A stretch of DNA of 64,000 nucleotides from NCBI RefSeq assembly GCF_948472415.1, contig NZ_OX419519.1:2976001-3040000 (forward strand), written 5' to 3'. Of the stretch, positions 63,301 through 64,000 are shown one piece after another. The translations under genes were made by a program, and so were the position numbers. Position 1 is the stretch's first letter. Each line of letters begins with the position of its first letter. The notes beneath the pieces were generated by a model. That model saw only the letters and a list, made by a program, of their open reading frames with translations. It had not been told where the DNA came from and did not search any database. Source of the stretch: Kitasatospora fiedleri (lineage in GTDB: Bacteria > Actinomycetota > Actinomycetes > Streptomycetales > Streptomycetaceae).

Positions 63301-64000
63301 GGACGCTGGACCAGCCCGCGCCGAAGGCACCGGTGGTGCGGTAGTCGCGGGAATTGTAGTCGCGGCTGACCTCCAGGGCGGGCCCGGCGCCGGTGAGGTC
63401 GGCGTCGGTGACCGACTTGGTGAAGTTGCCGATCGCCGGGTTGAAGCCGCGGGCGTCGCCGTTCTGCGACAGCGAAGAGGTCAGTGCAGGCTGCGGCACC
63501 TGGACGCTGAGCGAGGACCAGGGGGCGGCGCCGGAGTACACGGAGCCGTCGTACGCCTGGACGGTCCAGTAGTAGCTGGTGCCCCAGGTGAGCTTGCCGG
63601 CCGGGACGGTCCAGTTGCCGGAGCCGGTCAGGCCGGAGTCGACGACCAGGGTGCCCGCGGTGTCGTAGAGGTAGAAACGGTACTGGAGCGAGGTGGTGGT
63701 GTCGTCGTCGCCGAACGCCTGTAGCTCGGGGGTGAGGGTGTCGACGGCGTTGCCGCTCTCCGGGAAGGTCGCGTCGACCTGCGGCGGCACGTTGCCGGTG
63801 TAGTCGTAGACGATCTTCGGTTCGATACCGGGGTTGGCCATCGAGCCGAACTGCTTCCAGTGCAGGTTGTCGTTGGTGGGCGCGTAGACCGCCAGGCCGT
63901 AGTCGGCGGTGGTGCCGTTGGCCCAGTTCTGCACGGCCGCGTTGTCCAGGGTGACGATCACCCAGTCGCCGCCGGTGTAGCTGCCGCCGGTGTTCTTGCA
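54365..64000 (-). CDS. Giant RHS-repeat polymorphic toxin with Hint and deaminase-like C-terminus (5' end outside window)
   Basis: The frame is open to the window edge; 3,211 residues are visible. In order (residue numbers from the edge): end of a DNRLRE-type domain and a fibronectin-like segment (1-175), RHS leader, LamG-like domain 1 (about 407-664), LamG 2 (707-947), YD/RHS repeats (951-1451), LamG 3 (1464-1682), YD/RHS repeats (1690-2437), the RHS core with SRWYNPGNGQFLNKDS and NDPDG (2461-2544), basic helical repeats (2567-2700), a Gly/Ala-rich hydrophobic segment (2704-2860), a Hint domain from SFTAATPVLMADRTTKPIGE to TPVLVHNN (about 2864-3077), and a toxin tip of 130 residues. The tip has HAE (codons at 54547-54539) and MCDDC, the zinc motifs of deaminase-fold toxins. 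GC falls in the tip and the immunity gene. Confidence 0.9.
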   Translation of the reverse strand, partial: CKNTGGSYTGGDWVIVTLDNAAVQNWANGTTADYGLAVYAPTNDNLHWKQFGSMANPGIEPKIVYDYTGNVPPQVDATFPESGNAVDTLTPELQAFGDDDTTTSLQYRFYLYDTAGTLVVDSGLTGSGNWTVPAGKLTWGTSYYWTVQAYDGSVYSGAAPWSSLSVQVPQPALTSSLSQNGDARGFNPAIGNFTKSVTDADLTGAGPALEVSRDYNSRDYRTTGAFGAGWSSVLDSRATERYDATGAMTGVVVSYPDGSQVGFGKNADGSFSPPSGRFATLRKVAGGYTLTDKNASVYSFGQDLGSGGYGISSVTDANGRAITFTWTSGKISTMSSGVSGRQLRLTWATPSGAGSAHVATVVTDPVTGTDQSTALTWTYNYAGDRLASVCQPTDAVHCSQYGYTNGSQFQTQVLDAGASNLWPLSESTPGSGAASAVLSNENADRATYTNVTLGQPGPLTASTATAAGFNGSNSYVEIPRSLAGSSSQYTVSMWFRTTAVNGVLFSYSVLPIDKGTSLAQYTPSLYVDSNGRLAGEFWYTGGPAPMVSPSAVNDGNWHQVVLAGAGSSQKLYLDGTQIGSATGMISRSSGYTSALQTHTYVGAGFLGGKWPNQPHYSTSDNTGYASYFNGTIGQVATFTRGLTAAQVAQQYQAGKQTGSLLTGITRPSGKQFAGIQYDTNAALVTQVTDENGGVWKLGRPQITGSSKVYRSAVLGSAPAGYWRLGDTAGASTALDEVNYGRAAYNNVTLGADGPFTDAKAAKFDGSSSFVRLPATTTVGTADNSVEMWFNVPAGNTAGGVLFDYAGAALNGGAPRGSSWVPALYVGTDGKLHSKFWDQYATAWQVVTPKTVNDGNWHHVVLAANSGKQTLYVDGVMIGNTTGTRTTSASSYVYIGAGESYNWPNAPGNELGYFPGSIAEVAFYKSELSAAEVTAHFQAARNSTGLLPLQTVQVVEPTGKTLSHEYDVTNGYRAVADVDGEGNRTSYGYDTGGFMRTVTDPNGNVTTTGHDVRGNTVSVTACQNQAAGLCSTRYFEYYPDATTAQLTTADPRNDVLLTSRDGRSASATDPTYLTGYGYDAKGNRTTVTTPVVAGFPNGRTTTTTYSDGTTAYPAADTGNVPAGLPVKVSSPGGAVSTIAYLHNGDIASTTMASGLKTTYTYDGLGRPTAKTIVSDTYPAGLTTRYEYDGMGQVVKETSPSTTDQVTGAVHTAVSTTVFDVDGNPTSQTVSDSTGGDAPRTRTTTYNAYDEIESRTDANGNAGYGNGATEWMEYDTSGNLVKQIDGDGTVHTFGYDSGGKLLTQTLVGWTGDPTNPSPARDLPLSVRHYDPAGRLDWISDAMGDITAYTYTDDGLTATVTRSDPTRANSYVLQSNQYDGAGNLVQRTSNNGATVEKYQVDAASRTTATTLDPTGVNRTTTVSFTPDDLVATVSETDSSGYDRTTATTYDTAGRARSRTVYGDSSGHPNAWWKLSQTSGTTVPDNSGTGYTAAASGVTWATDGGGVTSAQFAGTAGQQIATNGPVLNTTAAYTVSAWVNLSSLPNHNAAVVAQSGTKNSELFLGYHTNGTTGTWGVWNETNDTTSTGFVYVDAPTAASANTWTHLVGVYDPTNGSLKLYVNGTLAASGTNTTPWQATGQFTIGRALWLGNPTDYLPGQVRNVQAYQRALPPDEVSALYADGRTGGTVGSNSGATTWYDYDQRGLVTHLQDPNGESYDYEYDEAGNRTVDSAPTTSVERVGGNAVQASPTAVSGYNTFGEEAEELDPNGYVVKHTYDANGEETSTTDPTYTPPGSATPITVTTTQTYDAGGQVVKATRPDGKYSSFVFDQRGRLVRETTPDGRQTGYGYDDNGERLSVTDASGAVRQATYDWMGRQVTATTLERYPTARTLTSTTSYATTLGNPYGAFVSAQTSPDNRTTNYNHNRIGELTSTTDPAGNTTQYGYNFAGDLAKTIAPDGSRTETGYNVRSLPTYHREYDTAGTLQATTSTVYDPVGNPLSVTDAAGRTSTFTYDTNGRMVGEVQPATATTSITTSFGYDAAGHRTRFTDGRGNTWKYGYNSWGKRETATAPATSQYSSAADSTTTYGYDQLGQLTQVTQPGGVTQTMTYDDAGNLLTQAGAGADAATATRTFTYDALGQVKTAATSAAGTVGQTGYQQATSESFGYDDRGDLLTAGGSAGTSSFAYTNDGLLSSRTDAAGTTGYTYDNAGRLATVADPATGNTLTLGYNTLSQPTSITYGASGQTRTFGYDNRHRLKTDTLTKGASTLTSIGYGYDVNSNLTSKTTTGVAGAAANTYTYDWANRLTSWNNGTATTAYAYDASGNRIQVGSNVYTYDQRDQLTSDGQHTYQYSARGTLTKDTASGQSSTYATDAYGQQIVAGTQTYTLDASGRLITSTGVGARTFQYSGGGDTVASDGSYTYTWDAEGGLVAVNAVGGTATTARLVVTDQHDDVVGQFATGSTVLTGSRTYDPLGSQTAASGMIGSLGFQSSWTDSATSKVDMGSRWYNPGNGQFLNKDSVELNAAPTSVSANPFAYVNDNPLGGNDPDGHCSWYDVVCGTKKAASAVASTVSSAWNGASSWVSSASDWMEERAERAYHYVAQVAQEVVQTVQRAVTTVVHQVADVSRRVYRTARRVYRNAARTVRRVVKTAVHAVRTAYHAAAKATTHVAHTVGKAVVHAAKATGHAVAQGAKAAVKFAKENAASAVSGLVSGGVFLGCEAALGVFTAGVGAVAGAAGCGALAGAAGAAVDQTFKCQKGEPGACSLSAFGTAIAIGGIGGAVGGALGGAFGGKLASSAVGDLLPAFATNAIEGAAIGGATGAVTGAAGYGLTCGNDCSWSGAAGAGVNGAVDGAIGGALGGGGRKGCGGAPHSFTAATPVLMADRTTKPIGEIKVGDQITNAVPGKDGTETHTVTDVIVTTTDHDFVDLKIASVTGAADGASTAKEPVGALTKKETATAPKLATRALLGLAAGVAALGLAATAPAQPAQAAEQPAAVATSSELTTTYHHPFYDETQHAFIEAKDLVKGDLLQTPTGHAVVTDVRLYQANTTTYDLTIGGLHTYYVQAGRTPVLVHNNNLPVPPGVCPRPAVPSGKTAAHADDASFLSGWASKPKPDSAYTRVHPSEVLQLTDDMGAERTPAGFRDHGVDGQYFASHAERQAAVGRPNEPIEVDRDMCDDCIDWFKKLAQHRGVPQKVTDPSGINHFDVNGNWTQS
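54368..54760 (-). other. Deaminase-like toxin domain of the RHS protein
   Basis: This is the C-terminal 130 residues after the Hint domain. YFASHAERQAAVGRP gives the His-Ala-Glu triad (His ligand, catalytic Glu), and DRDMCDDCIDWF gives two Cys ligands. This is the zinc site of the cytidine-deaminase fold used by many contact-dependent toxins that edit nucleic acid or nucleotides. The subfamily and target are not known. GC is lower than in the RHS shaft, as expected for an exchanged tip. Confidence 0.7.

Overview
The window is high-GC actinobacterial DNA and almost certainly comes from a streptomycete (Streptomyces or Kitasatospora). The codon use, the GTG starts and several recognisable gene blocks support this: the split hut genes, hutH beside a GGDEF protein and cya, birA-pccB-pccE-maf-accA, the deoR/lpdA/punA/pmm/deoC nucleoside block, and sigQ/afsQ1-afsQ2. 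From memory the order of the 9.7-50.5 kb part follows the S. coelicolor chromosomal core around SCO4905-SCO4932. I saw no rRNA, tRNA or CRISPR.

Layout. 1-2.7 kb holds a two-component pair (kinase cut by the window edge) and a divergent POT peptide transporter. 2.7-11.3 kb is a histidine-utilisation locus: hutI, hutF, an M20 amidohydrolase and hutU in one overlapping operon, then a small zinc-motif protein, an RpiR regulator and hutH. 11.4-22.5 kb holds fdhD, a DUF1772/TetR divergent pair with two matching 15-bp palindromes, a GAF-GGDEF protein next to a class III adenylate cyclase, a frameshifted birA, pccB, pccE, a 41-residue membrane protein, maf, and a lipoprotein hydrolase with a DasR-like site. 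22.7-32.6 kb holds the biotinylated carboxylase subunit accA, a free-standing condensation-type domain protein, a DeoR regulator, an LpdA-type flavoprotein, a gamma-glutamylcyclotransferase, punA and a phosphohexo/pentomutase. 32.7-42.3 kb is more mixed: a WD40-like propeller protein, a DUF3710 protein, ArsR plus quinone oxidoreductase, a PH-domain membrane protein, an ABC-2 exporter, metG and a frameshifted TetR. 42.4-50.5 kb holds deoC, two overlapping aldehyde dehydrogenase genes (the second without any cysteine), a uridine kinase-like gene and sigQ/afsQ1/afsQ2/lipoprotein with a textbook AfsQ1 box.

50.6-64 kb is accessory DNA of lower GC at its toxin end. A very large RHS protein (over 3,200 codons, open at the window edge) carries three LamG-like domains, two blocks of RHS/YD repeats, a Hint domain with a signal-peptide-like insertion, and a C-terminal deaminase-like toxin with HAE and CxxC motifs. 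An immunity-like gene starts 9 nt after its stop. Behind it lie a gene broken by two in-frame TAG codons, a small zinc-ribbon ORF, an intact IS110-family insertion sequence and another small immunity-like gene. This reads as a polymorphic-toxin locus with a decaying immunity array.

How parts work together. Propionyl/acetyl-CoA carboxylase subunits (AccA, PccB, PccE) sit with biotin ligase, although birA is frameshifted here. Nucleoside salvage (punA, pmm, deoC, ALDH) is tied together by an identical 12-bp palindrome in front of punA and deoC. Histidine degradation should yield formate, and fdhD lies next to hutH. Two genes (birA and a TetR) each appear to lack one base in a G/C run, so assembly indels must be excluded.
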